64,000 nt of DNA from Conus ventricosus (Eukaryota > Mollusca > Gastropoda > Neogastropoda > Conidae). The translations under genes were made by a program, and so were the position numbers. The notes below the pieces were generated by a model. The model saw nothing but the letters and a program-made list of their open reading frames with translations. It had not been told where the DNA came from and did not search any database. Positions 31,820 to 64,000 of this stretch are shown here, one piece after another. The stretch spans positions 31,273,452 through 31,337,451 of the forward strand of contig CM031601.1 in NCBI GenBank assembly GCA_018398815.1, given 5' to 3'. The first letter of the stretch is position 1. Every line of letters starts with the position of its first letter.

Positions 31820-32098
31820 CACATACCTTAGAATAAATCAGCAGTAGAGACATTTACATATTCGGACATCAACCCTTACCCTCCTCAGTGATACAGATTT
31901 GAGAAAAACTTCCAACCCTCTTCATCCTCAGAGTAGTGCAGACTTGACTTTCCACTGCTATCCAATCCACCCTCTCCTAACAGCAGTACAAACTTGACAA
32001 CACACAGACATCAACTCTACCCTCTCCTCCCTGCACTGTCCCTGTAGCAGAGCCAGCATCACAATAAAATGACATGCAATCCTGTCTCAGTGAGTCAG
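31070..32098. other. PIBF1 3' flank or 3' UTR
   Basis: Mostly unique DNA with a (CA)n at 31772-31818. The PIBF1 transcript is expected to end here. Confidence 0.45.
31614..31619 (-). terminator. Candidate polyadenylation signal for PIBF1
   Basis: TTTATT on the + strand, AATAAA on the transcribed strand, about 480 bases downstream of the PIBF1 stop codon. No other support. Confidence 0.3.
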
Positions 32099-62909
<30,811 letters not shown>

Positions 62910-63188
62910 CTGTCAATAACATACATAACTATTTTCAGTCACATTACTTTCACTTTTCAGTTCTCCCCTAATTTCTTTTTTCTTTTCCTTTTTTTTTTTG
63001 TCTGGGAGATGTTTATCCCTTAGTTGAAAGTTCTTTTAAAGAGTATTTGTACCTCTACATAAAACTTTTCAGATCTCATACTTCAGGTAACCAAAAAATC
63101 AATTAAAGCCAGCATGCCCCAGCAGTGAACTCGTACACACATTTTCAGTTTTATAGATTATTTTTAACAGTATGCTTTCATATAATAT

Positions 63189-63266
<78 letters not shown>

Positions 63267-64000
63267 CATGCATGACACTTACTGGCAATGGGGCAAAAAT
63301 AAGCATCTGTATTTTAAGATCCTCAACATCAAACTGCTGTGCAGAGCAGTGTCTTCACAACACTTTTTGCTAACCTCAAGAAAGCCAGTGATTGTCAAGA
63401 TTTGTGGAAGGTCAGATATTGTAGCTTTGAGCTTACAAGACAACCTTATAGGTCAATACAGCAATCTGTAATAGCGCAAAGCTGCAACTTATCAGTTCCA
63501 CTGCACAACAACCAAAAGACTTAGTTAGACTATTTCTGAATAATCATCTTCAGTAGAAGTGAGTCACATCTAACTTCTCTGACCCTTTCCTAATCTATTC
63601 AATGGCTATCTGGAGAATTTATGGCTGAAAGTATGCTTCAGAGATTCTAGTTCAATACCTCCATGTCTACTGCAGATCCACCTCTTTGAAATGTTCCGAG
63701 GAAACTGATCTAATGTACAGCAGCAAAGCAAATTCCAGGAATACATCATGAACTGGAGAAAGCACTGGTTCAAAACAATGAATGAGACTTTGTCAATCAG
63801 CTCAGAGAAAAACAAAATAAAACAAAACAAAGAATAAACAAGCAAGATCTTGATCAACAGTTTCAAACAACAGATGGCATGAAACATCATCAGATCATGC
63901 TGAATCAATCATGCTGAATCAATCTATGAAAAGACACTGGGAGTGAAGTTGATTGTTTCAAAAGTAACTTCCGCTTATTCTCTGAATGAACTAAAACTTA
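62910..64000 (-). other. PIBF1 intron to window edge
   Basis: No further exon recognised. Contains (CT)n(CA)n at 63190-63265. Confidence 0.6.

Overview
The window is animal nuclear DNA: intron-rich genes, GT-AG introns, abundant CA microsatellites, SINEs and cut-and-paste transposons. I infer a mollusc, probably a marine gastropod, from the general look and a short SINE-like repeat. That taxonomic call rests on memory and is weak. No bacterial, CRISPR or viral feature is seen.

Two partial genes converge on each other. On the + strand, ten exons between 1936 and 20453 encode the Ser/Thr/Gln-rich C-terminal part of a protein I identify as SUPT20H, the SPT20 subunit of the SAGA coactivator; its N-terminal domain lies left of the window. 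On the - strand, thirteen exons from 62909 down to 32099 encode about 580 codons of PIBF1/CEP90, a coiled-coil centriolar-satellite and ciliogenesis protein, including the natural C-terminus; its 5' exons lie right of the window. Reading phase was followed across every intron. It is consistent throughout except at one SUPT20H junction (2823 to 5024) and in three exons that each appear to lack one base.

Most of the DNA is intronic tandem repeat. The most striking observation is that many of these minisatellites are built from the splice junction they abut. SUPT20H arrays at 12137-13450 and 14635-15735 repeat the last exon bases plus the donor site. Arrays at 11060-11997 and 7270-7538 repeat the acceptor and first exon bases. 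In PIBF1, roughly 150 copies of a 45-50 bp unit, each carrying a perfect GGAG^GTGAGTCTTG donor, fill most of an 11.8 kb intron starting at the real donor. The result is a locus saturated with decoy splice sites.

Transposons: four elements (20808-22545, 39113-41369, 39435-41041 nested inside the second, and 53536-54917) share CA-starting inverted repeats and 6-bp target duplications and carry remnants of hAT/BED-type transposase. There is also a piggyBac-like element (8448-9557), a 159-bp foldback element (47527-47685), tRNA-derived SINE sequence (16858-17396), a LINE fragment and a short SINE in several copies. Layout: 1-2000 repeats; 1936-20453 SUPT20H; 20454-32098 intergenic or 3' flank with arrays; 32099-62909 PIBF1; 62910-64000 PIBF1 intron.
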